NCBI GenBank assembly: GCA_006384855.1
Contig: VCJN01003221.1
Coordinates: forward strand, 1-64,000
DNA from: Tetraselmis striata
Taxonomy: Eukaryota > Chlorophyta > Chlorodendrophyceae > Chlorodendrales > Chlorodendraceae
DNA: 64,000 nt
Direction of reading: 5' to 3'
Shown here: piece by piece, positions 42,789 to 53,845 of the stretch
How the letters are laid out: the number at the start of each line of letters is the position of its first letter
How positions within the stretch are numbered: the stretch's first letter is position 1
Program-made: the position numbers and the translations under genes
Notes under the pieces: model-generated
The model's input: the letters and a program-made list of their open reading frames with translations, nothing else
Told to the model about the DNA's origin: nothing
The model's database searches: none

Positions 42789-44410
42789 ATGAACACCGGC
42801 ATGGGTGAGTACGAGGAGCTGCTGCGCCCCGTGAAGGCGCCCCTCTTCGGTGCGCTGCCGGCCCCTTCCCCCTGCCATCAGCGATCTGCATAATGATGCT
42901 CAGCGGTAACGTATTACGGCATTGGGTTCGGAATCCCGCAGTATTGAATTGGTTTGCAGCATCGGGCCGGGTGCCCACCCAGTTTCTGCTTACTCTAAAC
43001 ATATACACATACATATACATGTAATACGATAAAGCGAGCCCCCCCCCCCCCCCCCCCCCCCCCACTCACCTCTTGCCATGTTGCACATGCACTGGCAAGA
43101 GCAGACCGTGTGCTCAAGGCGGACGCACGGCCTCAAACGGTGGTGGAGCTCGGCATCGGCACGGCCCCCAACCTGAAGTACTACCCGACTGACCAGGCAC
43201 TCATCCTCCTCTATCTGCATGCATTCTATTCCCTGCATGATTACCCTACCTCCGTTTTGCTCACATAGCGCCGGCTACCCCCACAGGACATCAACATTGT
43301 GGGCGTAGACCCCAACGCCGCCATGGCGCCCTTTGCGTACGACACTGCCAGCCGCCTCGGTTACGTGAGCCCACCCCTCCGCTCCTCCCCCTCCCTGCCA
43401 CCCCAACAATGACAGCTACCCCTCGAAACACGCTGAGCGTCCGCTGCGGTACTGTTCGTGCAGCCAGAGAACAACTTCTCGGTGGTGGAGGGCATGGTGC
43501 GTCTGCCGCCGCAGCCTCTGCATGATCTTGCCCCGCGTGGTAGGGATCAAATAGCGACCCCGCATGCGACCTGAAGGTCCCCGGCTGGCCCTCGTGCTGC
43601 CCAGGCAGAGAAACTGCCGCTGCCAGATGACTCGGTTGATGTGGTCGTCGGCACGCTGGTGCTGTGCTCCGTGCCGGACGTGCCTGCAGCGCTAGCTGAG
43701 GTCAGGCGGGTACTCAAGCCCGGAGGGAAGTACGTCTTTATTGAGGTAGGGCAGCGTCTGGGAAGGGGCCACAGCAGTCCCCGCAGCCGTGGCATCGAGT
43801 ATCTACATTATACTTAATCCCGATTGTCTAAAGGGCTCTCGGGCTGCCCTGTGGGGGCGCCAGTCAACACCAGAGCTCGCCATGCCCACAGGCATGTTTG
43901 CAGAAAAAAGCTCAGCATCAACCTCCAATGTACCCGCTGACTCGGTGTCATGCCACCGCCGCAGCACGTGGCAGCCCCGTCAGGCACCTTCATCCGCGCG
44001 ATGCAGACCGTGTTCAACCCGCTGCAGATCGCCCTCGCTGATGGTGCGGCGCCATCCGCACCCCCCCTCCGCCCCCTCCCCTTCCAGGGGCATATGTCCC
44101 GTCTCTCCCTGGGATCTAAAACCGGCAGCTCCACAGGTCTGTCTGCACCTCAACCCGAGTGCCCCTGCCTTCACAGGGTGCCATCTGACGCGGGACACTG
44201 CGGCATCCATTCAGAGTGCCAATTTCCAGCAGGTGAAAGCGCCCCCCCTTCCCCACCAAACATCCAGACCTTCCTTCCCGAAATTAACTGCTTAATGAAG
44301 GTCTGGGGGGCTGAGGTGCGGCGTGCGCTTTTCAGGTCGAGTTGGACCACTTTGTGGTCCCTGAGCTGTCAATAATTGGCCCCCACATCGCTGGGGTCGC
44401 AACAGTATAG
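42789..44410 (+). CDS. METTL7-like class I SAM-dependent methyltransferase
   Basis: Eight exons join in phase: to 42849, 43105-43196, 43287-43364, 43464-43496 (33-nt microexon), 43605-43745, 43965-44043, 44177-44232, 44336-44410. From MNTGM at 42789 they give 204 aa, but the frame is open upstream to 42654 (NQWRDSFFANAMNTGMGEYE matches the family's N-terminus), so the true start is probably in an earlier exon. SAM-binding motif I is VVELGIGTAPNLKYY, post-I is IVGVDPN, motif IV is DVVVGTLVLCSV, then LKPGGKYVFIEHVAAPSG. The C-terminus GCHLTRDTAASIQ ... GPHIAGVATV matches METTL7-type enzymes. The intron after 43196 seems to use a GC donor. The first intron has a C24 run on the sense strand 42 nt before the acceptor. 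Substrate unknown; animal METTL7 proteins methylate thiols. Confidence 0.85.
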
Positions 44411-45669
44411 CCTCTGAAGCTAGGGGCAGGTCCCCTCTGATTTAAAACTGGCAGCAAGCGGCGGATGAGCGGCGCTAATTGCAACCACAAGGTGGATGAA
44501 TGAGGTGAAGGTAGGAACAACATCCGAAGGAGCGCACCGAGTCGCCGTGTCCAATGATTTAGTTCCGATTGCAATCAAAGGTCGGCCAAAGCAAGGAAGC
44601 ATGCGGAAGCAGGCCACCGCGCCAGCAGGATCCAATATTAGACCACATGCCATTACGGGTGCCGACGCAGTACTGAGAGCACAGCGTGGAAAAACTCGGC
44701 CTGCCTTCCACAAGGTCAAACATAGGCGAAACTACAGCGGGATTAAAACGAAGGTCCTGATCGGTTACTATCAAGTCTGTTTTGAGCCTTATTACAAGGG
44801 TAAGTACTTGTAGGTGCGTCGTCACCCGTACTTCAATGCGAGAAATGTTGGTCGGGGGAATATGTTATGCCGGCACTACGCCGGTGGCCTAGGTAGCGCG
44901 CTCCGTAGACTTTGCATGCGCCAACGCCATGAACACTTTCTAGATTGACCTCCTGCCGAGCTCACTGGTCTGGCTAGCTCTGCAGCCGGCCTGGAGCAAG
45001 CGGGTAATCCTCGGCAGAGAAGGGGCCCGAGGGGTCGGCGAACAACGCTGCGGCTCATGAGCATGTGCGCCAATCTCGCTGGGCGGTGCGCCATGCTGAA
45101 GGACCTCGCCGGTGAAGGGATTCAACACAGGCGCAGCGCCAGCATGTTGCATTGCGTGCGCAGGTCTGCTCAGTGGCTCTGTCCTCTTGGTCCTCTCATC
45201 GTGGCTCATCCTGGACAGCCCCGCCAGTTAGAAACTCGACAATAAAGGGCTTTGTTGCCTCAACGGGACTTCTCTCAAGCATATCTCTACCGGCTACCGG
45301 CGCTGAAAGTCTACCGAGGCGCGCCAGACCATGGACATGCCCCTCTTCAACGCCGTCAGTGTCGTGTTCATCCCAGTGTGCGATGAGCTGTTCTGCAATG
45401 GTGCCCACTGTATTCCGCTCCTCAATCTCTTCTCTGTAGGGGGGCATAACCAGAGAGAGCCCAGCTGCTGTTTGCACGGTCGCATTATGCGCTTCATTGC
45501 CCAAAACTGTTGTAGCCTCCAGATCCAGAGCCCGCCAAACTAAACCCCCAACGCCAGTAGTGAATGGGTAGGTGATAGGGATGCGGTCACGCTTGGGAGC
45601 CGATGGAGTCATGGGCTGCTTCATGGACAGCCTGGACCAATATGTACACTGCCGTAGCTGTGACGGTGA
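44411..45669. other. Spacer with repeat fragments
   Basis: A diverged copy of the GGCAGGCAGGGCA-family repeat lies at about 44700-44760. At 44867-44945 a stretch resembles the first methyltransferase exon (GACTTTGCATGCGCCAACGC, then CATGAACAC) but runs into a stop. The minus-strand frame 45885-45196 is open but unrecognised. Confidence 0.35.
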
Positions 45670-46800
45670 GTGCCATCCAGGTTGTGGTTGTGCCCCAGTC
45701 GCGAACACTATTGTAGCCGCTATCGGTCGAGCTTTTGTCCACCAATATTGCACACTATTGTAGCCGCAACTAAACCATGGAGCTGCGCTGTCCAGTGCAA
45801 GGGGGTGTTGAAGTCCACCCATTGCAGCGTGTTGCCATCTATGCAGAAGCCAAACGACACGTCCGGGAGGTCGCTGTTGCCGCACAGAGACCCAAGGGCG
45901 GGTTAGGCAACAGCCAGATGGAGTTCGTGGTCACAACCGATGCCAACAACTATGCTGTGGGGGCGGTGCTCATGCAAAAAGACCCAAACACCAGACAGCT
46001 GCGTCTTGTGGCTTATCTGGCAAAGGTCTTGAGGGGTGCGCAACTGCGCCATTCCACCTACGATACTGAATTTCTGGGAGTAGTAATTGCTCTCCAGCAC
46101 TGGCGACAATATTTGGAAAGGTGTAAACATTTTACAGTAGTCACAGACCGTACCACCCTCCGACATCTGCCAACCCAGGAAAAGCTCAGCAGAAAACATG
46201 CGGATGGTCCCAAATATTTTCACCATATATGGACAATATGGATGGTGTATATAGAAAGGGATCTCAAAATATGGCAGATGCACTCAGCAGACCACTAGAT
46301 TTAGCAGATCTGAAAGCATCGCTAGATGTGTACTATATGCAGACCTTTGAGGAGGATCTGGAGCACATCACTGAATGGCTCAACTTTACAACTGTCTTAA
46401 TACAGTTGGACAAGCATTTTCTCAACAATATAAAATTTAAATATATGCAGGATCCAAAATTAAACAGGGAGAAGCTACCCCCTGGAGTACGATATGATAA
46501 CCATACTGAACTATATAATAGTAGAAAAAATATATATTCCTGCAGATGATGAGCTCAAAAAGAGCATCATCAAAGAACATCACGGTATTAAGATGGCCGG
46601 CCATAACGGTATACTCAGAACTGAGAAACTGATTAAAAACAAATGTTGCTGTTTCAGCTCCCAAACTGGCACAGTTGTACATCAAAAATATATTCAAACT
46701 CCATGGTCTCAGTACATGCATGATAGGAGATAGAGATACAAAATATAAATCATCATATTTTCAAGTATCATATTTTCTACGAGTATTATTTGAAAAGCCC
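45670..46800 (+). pseudogene. Ty3/gypsy pol remnant (RNase H and integrase pieces)
   Basis: RNase H is recognisable at 45919-46250: MEFVVTTDANNYAVGAVLMQ, then TYDTEFLGVVIALQHWRQYL and VVTDRTTLRHL. A frame change leads to YRKGSQNMADALSRPLDL. After another frame change comes the integrase zinc-binding part (IIKEHHGIKMAGHNGILRTEK). The integrase core is reduced to the DRDTKYKSSYF motif near 46735, so about 150 residues are missing between. Reverse transcriptase is absent upstream. At least three frame changes make this a dead, internally deleted element. It is related to, but clearly diverged from, the 9.2-10.6 kb remnant and is in the opposite orientation. Confidence 0.8.
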
Positions 46801-47801
46801 CTTGTGGGACTCCCCGGTCGTCAGTGGATCCGACGACCCAACACAACCGGCCACCCCGCTCAGCCCCCTGCCGCACCCAGCCGGGCGCGAGTCTTAGGGA
46901 TTACCAGCGCCCACCACGTGCTGGAGCTGGGGGTGGTGCTGCCTGACGGCGGGCGCCCTTACATGCTCATACAGATTGGTTCGCTCATCAAGCCGCGAAG
47001 ACTACGGACGGCACGAGAAATGGGCATGTAAGCATGCTACTACTGTGCCAGCAGCATCAGCATCAAAGAATGAGAGCGTATATAACGCTGATCATATATA
47101 ATTGCAAATAGCACGAGGGCGCGAGAACGTAAGAATGTTGTCATTAGCAACACTTAAAATACTTCTTCACAGTATTTTTGCAGAACAAATCTAGCTAATC
47201 AGAACAAATCTAGCCAGCGGACGAATCGAGGCGGCTGGGAGCGCTAGCCGTCTTCGCGTCACCTTTATATCTTTTAATCAACATATACGCTATGTATGTA
47301 GCAACTACCTACAACACATGCATTATATGGTAAAATTGTATAAATACCCTGCTGCTACGCAATGGTGGCGGGCGCCGGTATCAGCAAGAAGGTCATTCAA
47401 TACCAAAGCAGGTTGCAAGAGTTGAGTATGGCGACAAGTGTTGCCGCCCGCATTAGGGCTAGAATTCGGATACGCGCTACACAGATGGCAACACAGCATA
47501 TCTGGATTTGGGTGATTTGGGCAATATGCTGCTTACACACGCGCCCACCCTTAATGTCTTTGCTGCGTATGTATATGGGCACGATGAGTGAATAATGCGC
47601 GAGCCCCGTACTTATGTGGAAAAGTATATTCGAGATAACACCATGTCAATGTGACTACAGTACTGGCGCTCATGCCTTGTTTGCCTGCGTACAATCTTGC
47701 AAGGCCGAAGAGCACGATTGCATGCAAGCGCCTCACATCAGCGCTCAAGCCCGTTAAAATTCCGGCATCGCCCGCCACCATAGATAGCTAATGAAAGGGT
47801 G
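46801..47801. other. Spacer without a supported gene
   Basis: AT-rich around 47.05-47.35 kb. An ATG frame (47362-47595) is Ile/Arg-rich and unrecognised. TTACA near 47530 (TGTAA on minus) could serve the downstream end of the QTRT2 gene. Confidence 0.35.
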
Positions 47802-50800
47802 TCAACTATCATATCCGACTTCAGAATGACAGTCCCCACCGATGTAGAATCTCTCCTGCAGGCGGTAGAACGCTTGCTTGTATGCACCCAGCGCCTTCTC
47901 TTGTATGGCCCTCCGCATTGCTGCAAAGAACTGCGGCGGGGCGGCAGCCAATGTTGGCATCAGAGCGTGCCGAGTCACGCACCGTCTGATACCTGCCTCT
48001 AGTACTCTTGGCCTCTGCAGTATAAAGAGGGACAGCACGGTAGCTGCAGAGAAAAGGGGGATACGAACGGAGAATGGGCCCTTACCGCAAGCATGTGGTG
48101 CGTGTTGTGTGCCTCCAGCAGCACAGCCCCCAGCATCTCATGCACCGACAGCAGGTGGTGGATGTACGCGCGCGAGTGCTGCGGGTGGGGACCGGCGCGC
48201 AGTACTGCATTAGTTATGTGAGTGGCTTCCCCTAATCAGGGCACAGAGCCGGGGCCAGAAAGAAACAGCACATGCGGGGCAATGCGTGGCAGTAGCACTG
48301 TTCTATGGGGGACGATGACCCTCTACACTCCCTGACACCACTTTCATACTGAGGAAAGTCTGGGACACCTATGTGGGCGCAAAAGCACACGCAATGCATG
48401 GCGGGACCCTGGATGTTTCATGATTCAGACAAACAAGTATCTGCTATACATAGATCATCATGGTATACATATTATTTTAGCAGGCGGGCTAATAATGCAC
48501 GTACGGGCTCTATGTGTACTGAGTATTGGGGTGAAAAAGGACAATGGCACACATGCCTTAGAACTACCGGCCCAGGGAGGGAGGGGGAAGGAAGAGGGGA
48601 AAGAGGGGAAGGGGTCATACATTTTGGCACGCAAAGCACTGGCACCCAGCGAGCAGGGGCGAGCGGTCCGTGCGGTGCTCCGTGCTGTACAAGTTGATCT
48701 TCAGAAAGTCGCGCCCGCTGTGCGCGGCGGCCTGGCTGGGCGCGGCGGAAGACTCGGTGGTGGCCTGGTGCCGTTGCAGGAAGGAGGGGGGCAGTCAGAG
48801 GTCCGAAAAGTGGGAGGGTGGCAACTGGGAGCCTACACTTTGTGGCAGGTACGACGCCGCTCAGCACAGGCCGCCGGTGCGCCGAGCTTCAAGGAGATGA
48901 CGGCGGGGACTGCGGCGCACCCGAGGGTCCACTGGGAAGTGCAGCGCCAGGCCTTGGCTGGACAGCGCGCCGATGTACCTGCACCACACGGGGGCATACT
49001 TGCGGTCAGATAACGAGGTCCCAACAGGATCCGTTGGTGCTAGTTAGATGGGGGCGCTGTCTGCGCAGTAGCATCACATATCATGTAGAATAGCGCCGCT
49101 TATTATCCGTGCCTACTCGGGACTCATCTGTTGGAGAGTAGTGTTGGCACGCAGCGCGGTCAACATCGTTCGTACTCGAAGAACAGGGGTCAGAGAGGGC
49201 CCGCAGGCAGCGCGGGAGCGCACCAGCAGTCAAAGATGTCAGCGCCCGCCTGCACTGCGTCCATGATCTGCAGCGGCGTGCCGAGGCCAGACAGGAAGCG
49301 CGGCTTGCCGGCGGGGAGGTGCTTCAGGGCGGCCGTGATGAGCGCCGGCCGCTCGGCGTCCGTCTCACCGCACCCGAAGCCGCACAGAGCAAAGCCTGCG
49401 CTGCGGCGCACAGCTATGGTCATCTCGCTGTGCTCGCTGTGACTCAATACCGGATGAAGGCACAATCAAGCGCACAGCCGCACCGTGTGTCGCGCCGGCG
49501 CCCGCCAGCTGGGAGGACTGCTCGCGCTCCTCGACGTGGCCGCCGCCCATCACGGGCGACAGCGCGAGTGTGCCGTGCAGGCCCAGGGAGGCGTGCAGGG
49601 CCAGGCACTCTGTCATCCACTGCGACACAAGCGAGAGGGGGAGGGCGAGGCGGGGGGGGGGGGGGGGAGACTCAGCAGGCGGCAGGGCGGAGTGGGACTG
49701 ACTCGCTTCATCGTTACCAAATACAGGTGCGGTGCAAACAACGCTGCGGGTCACAACCTGCCCTGCCTGCCAGAGGGCAAATGCAGACGGAACTACACAG
49801 GATTTCGGTATTTAAAGGATGCTAGCAAGCCCGATGTGAGGCCTGCAATGAGTGTTCTTACAGGTGGGACGGCACCCGGGGATAGAACAGCGAATTGGCT
49901 GTCCTAGAACACCAAAAGTGGTGATAGAACACCGAAAGTGGTGATAGAACACCGAAAGTGGTGTTTCGGTGGCAAGCAAGGGATAGCGAAGACCACTATA
50001 TGCACTCGGATAAACAAGTTTTGTCCCCTTCTTTGTGGGGTCAAAAGCAGTGCCTAGGGTCAAGCTTTATCTGTGTTTACCTTACAGTGGTTTCACCCGG
50101 CATTTCGCTCAAGGCGGAGGCTTCCCCCAGGCTCCTACGGGTACTGACTCGCCTATAAGAGCTTTTCTCACGAGCCTCAAATCGGGCAAGTGTGCACCCT
50201 ATAAGGTCATGCGCTATAGTTCCGCCATAGTTTATCCCCATGTTACCTCTGGCAGGCAGGTCCGGGTATTACTCGAAGTGGCCTTATTAGCGCGCCGGAA
50301 CCTGTCGGCGCCACATGTCCACACTACAGCCACACCGCCATGCCACGCCAGTTCATGACATCATCAGTTATTAGTTATAACATGGCAGTGGCAGCCCGGC
50401 CCATTGGCTGCCGGCCAGGGCGGGGTGTCCTGCCCCACCTGCGCGCTGCGCTCCACCGACTTGCGCGTCCGCGTCTGCGTCACCGCCCGCGGCAGCTCAT
50501 CCGGCAGCGTCACGTACGCCGTCGGCCGCAGCGCCTCCACCACCCGCATGTAGTCCTCCGCCGTCACCTGCCACCGCAGCAAACACCCCATCAAGCTCAG
50601 GCGCGCCACGTGCAGGCAATGAGTGACACGGGTACCTGGGTACCGCCGGGGTGGCACCTTCTGGCTGCCGGCCTGGACGCTGACGGACACGCTGTCAGTC
50701 TGCCGCTTGCCGGTGAGCGCGTACTCGTTGACCATGCAGTCCCGGCTGTTGGCAATCGTCACCAGGCCGTCCATGGCGAGGAACTTCTTCGCGCCGCCGC

Positions 50801-51676
50801 CCTCCTTCACAATCGCGGGTCCCGGGGCCTCCAAGCTGCCACGCAGAGGGTGTGTGTGTGTGGGGGGGGGGGGGGGGCGGGGGTTCAACGGCCGCGGCGT
50901 CCCCAGGCACTGGCTCAGCCCTACTTGACCACACCATCTGTAGATATAGAGCTGATGCGAGCACGGTAATTCACTAGAATATATGCAAAATCAGTCTTAT
51001 GCTCTTAAAGTCTCATAGTGTTGTACCAGTAATCAAGCTCCCCACCCCCACCCCCCCTCTTCCCAAGGCAGGTTCTCAACGCATACCTGTGTGTGTAGTT
51101 TATTACATCCCTAGCGATATAATGCTGAGCATATGGAATCCAGCATCCGACTCACAGACCTCATCAGGGGCAACACCGGGTGCTCAAGACTGGCTGCATT
51201 ATTGGAAAGAGTAGTGCCCCTACATGGCGCAACAGCAATGCTGATACCAGCTGCGAATACTGGGGCTAAGAGCAATAGATGGCGACTTGTGGCAACTCTC
51301 TACGGCATTTGCTATTGCTGCTTCCGATACAAATGACATTGGTAAACAATCATCGATACTGTACAGAGCAGAGCAGACGTAACGGAGGGCGCGGGGGTAT
51401 GCGGGGGTATGCGGGGGGCTGCGGGGGAGGGGGGGGGGGGGGGGGGGGGTCGGTAAGAAAGCAACAACTGTGGGGCGCGCACAACTGCACCACGCTGAGG
51501 CTGCATCCCGCCGCCGCTGGCCGCAGCCGGTCCCGCATGTCCGGCGTCAGCGTGAGCAGCCCGCCGCGGCGCGAGTAAAGCAGAAGCCCCGGTGTCAACA
51601 TCTCGCCGTCCGGCGTGGCCCAGCGCCCCGCGCGTGCCGCTCCGTCGACCACCTCCGCAGTAAAACCGCCAGCCAT
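47802..51676 (-). CDS. QTRT2: Queuine tRNA-ribosyltransferase accessory subunit 2 (QTRT2-like)
   Basis: Nine exons join in phase to exactly 400 codons (399 aa; the human subunit is ~415): 51676-51483, 50835-50658, 50567-50439, 49619-49484, 49395-49224, 48978-48921, 48731-48621, 48178-48086, 47930-47802. QTRT2 pairs with the catalytic subunit QTRT1 to exchange guanine for queuine at position 34 of GUN-anticodon tRNAs. Family landmarks in order: PGLLLYSRRGGLLTLT near the N-terminus; GGGAKKFLAMDGLVTIANSR; TAEDYMRVVEALRPTAYVTL; GFALCGFGCGET; KPRFLSGLGTPLQIMDAV; and the zinc site GCQCFACQ followed by HSRAYIHHLLSVHEM and LLEAHNTHH. Nothing is missing, so it looks functional. Sense-strand C-runs lie in intron 1 (two) and intron 3. 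Dispersed repeats occupy intron 3. No QTRT1 gene is in the window. Confidence 0.92.
49690..50335. repeat. Dispersed repeats within QTRT2 intron 3
   Basis: Contains the inverted GGCAGGCAGGGCA-family block at 49757-49800 and a direct one at about 50217-50265, so two family members lie in opposite orientation in one intron. Between them, GTGATAGAACACC(G/A)AAAGTG is repeated three times (49909-49962). Confidence 0.6.
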
Positions 51677-52200
51677 CGCGCTCGTCGGGACGTCGGCAGC
51701 TCACTCGCTGGCAAATTTGGGGCTATATATGCGCGCTATCCGCTGTCAGGAATATACAAGGCTGACACTCGTAGACAGTAATCTACGTGCAAGCATGGCG
51801 GTCTGATGTTCAGACGGCGCTGGCGGCGGAAGCTCGCGGACTAATAAAGGCCGACGACAGCGCCGTCGTCGCCGTCGTCGTTGAAGCGCGCAGCAGCAGC
51901 CGTCGCTCGTCGTCCGCGGCAGCGCCGCTTGCTGGTGCTGATTTCGGGCCGCAACTAGTACAGCTACAGGTACGTACGTACGTACGACGTCACCGTCAGC
52001 GCATCCGCGCGGCGAATATATGTAGTCCCTAACGGCTATAGTCGCTAGTCGGCTAGTTACATGAGCTACCTGCAATAGGCGATCAGGAGGCTATCAAAAG
52101 GCAAATAAAAGGCGCGGCGAACTACCAGCTGTATACCAGCGGTATACCAGCTGTATACCTAATAATACTCGCTTACCAGAACCTGCACCAGCATTGTATA
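51677..52200. other. QTRT2 upstream region and spacer
   Basis: Presumed promoter region of the minus-strand QTRT2 gene, followed by GTC-rich microsatellite-like sequence (51853-51905) and a GTAC repeat (51971-51990). No other gene seen. Confidence 0.35.
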
Positions 52201-52312
52201 TGATTACATGAGCTAGCAGGAGTAGAAGGCGATATCATGAAATCACCCAAAAAAAGGACAATCAGAAAGGTCCTCAGAAATCACCTCAGAAAAGGACAAT
52301 CAGAAAGGTACC
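52201..52312 (+). repeat. Dispersed repeat, copy B
   Basis: Matches 11584-11702: GATTACATGAGCTAGCAG, AAGGCGATATC, AAATCACC, then GGACAATCAGAAAGGTCCT, with a partial tandem duplication of its 3' part (52278-52312). It lies just upstream of the retroelement that follows. Confidence 0.6.
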
Positions 52313-53845
52313 ATCATTGTAGCAAATAGCAGTACTGTACTACTTTATTTGGCCGCCCCCGTCCTTATTTGAGTACCAGTACTCGCCCTGGTACCCCTAC
52401 CGCCGCTGGTACTTCTGGTGCTGGTACCCGTACACCGGACGGCGCTCGCTACTTGGTTTCTTTTTCCGGTGGCGGCAGCAGTTCTTCCCACGCGGTCTCC
52501 ACCCCCTCCGAGTCGTCAGACCACAACCAGCCAGCGCAGCCAACCACGGCTCACCACCGGCCCTTGGTCGTCACTCCGATGCCCCCATTGCCCTCGAGCC
52601 CTCCTCCCGAGACCCCGCCAGCCCCGGTGCCGCTATATATCACAGGGTGCTGGGCCGAGCCAGCATGCGACCCTCCATTGCGTCGGGTGTGCTCAACCCT
52701 ATCCACGCGTAAATGACTTGCGGGCCCACATGACCTCCTCGCCGGCATGTCTAGCCGCCCGGCCGGCCGACGGATGTCCAGTTCGTGACGCAGATCGGCA
52801 TTTGATGTCGGCGTGCCAGCGCTGCGGCATGTGGTTCCACGCTTCCGGCCTTGGTCGGCACCTGCGTTCTTGTGCGGCGGGCGCGGCCCAGCCGGCTTCC
52901 GTCCTTCTCCCTCGCTCCGGGGGTGGGCTACATGCTGCGGCGGGTTTGGGCGATATGCCCCCGGCTGCTCGCTGGTGTTTCGATCGTGGTGCCCGAGGCG
53001 GCGCCTCGCAACTTGATTTCTTTGAGTCGACCCTCCTGTCCTTCCGGTCTGCTACTTGCGCTAATGGGTGCCCTAAGTCCGTGGTTGCCCTGGTCAAACC
53101 CCACCATGACGCCGCCCTTACCTACGCTCTCTCGTTCAAGGGCCGCGCGAGCCAATCTGAGGCTGCCCATGCTGCGTGGAGTGCCTACCTCTTGTTCTTC
53201 AGGTTGATATTGCGGCCCATGGCTGACTCCCCGCCAGGGTCTTTACCCCCCGACCCGGTGGCGGACTACCGTGACAACCGTCTGTCGCATTGGGAGCGTG
53301 GTGACCTAGACACGTTGTTCGCCCTCGCGCGTACGCATGCATATGTTCGGGCTACTCCTCATGATTGCGTCGGCCATTTGTGGGGACCCACCGCCGGTTA
53401 CCAAACGCCAAGCTGCTCAGGCCTCGGCTTTGGCCGCGGTGGGCGAGTACAGCCGCGCAGCTGCCGCCCTTCACTCAGTCCCGCTCGCGCCCACTGGCCC
53501 GCGGCTTCACGAAGAGCTCCTCCGCTTGCATCCCCAGACCCCGGACCCTGTTCCTTGCGCGCTCCCGGATCCGTTCTCGTTGGACCGCCTCACTTTCCCT
53601 GAGGCATCGGTGGACGTTTGCGAGGTGTTGTCTAGCAGCCCCAATGGTTCTGCCCCATTCCTCGATGGCATCCGCTTTGAGGCTCCCCGTGCCCTTTGCT
53701 CGCGCTCCCACCTCCGTGGCATAGCCGAGGCCATCGCGAATGCGGAGGTCCCTATTGGCGTCGCCCATTTCCTTTCCTCCGCTACCTTGGTTCCCCTAGA
53801 TAAGCTCACGCCGGCGGAGCGCAATGCGTTGGAACTAAGTGCGAC

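Noticed and set aside
48420..49013. 197-aa plus-strand ORF
   Set aside because: It is antisense to the well-supported QTRT2 exons 6 and 7.
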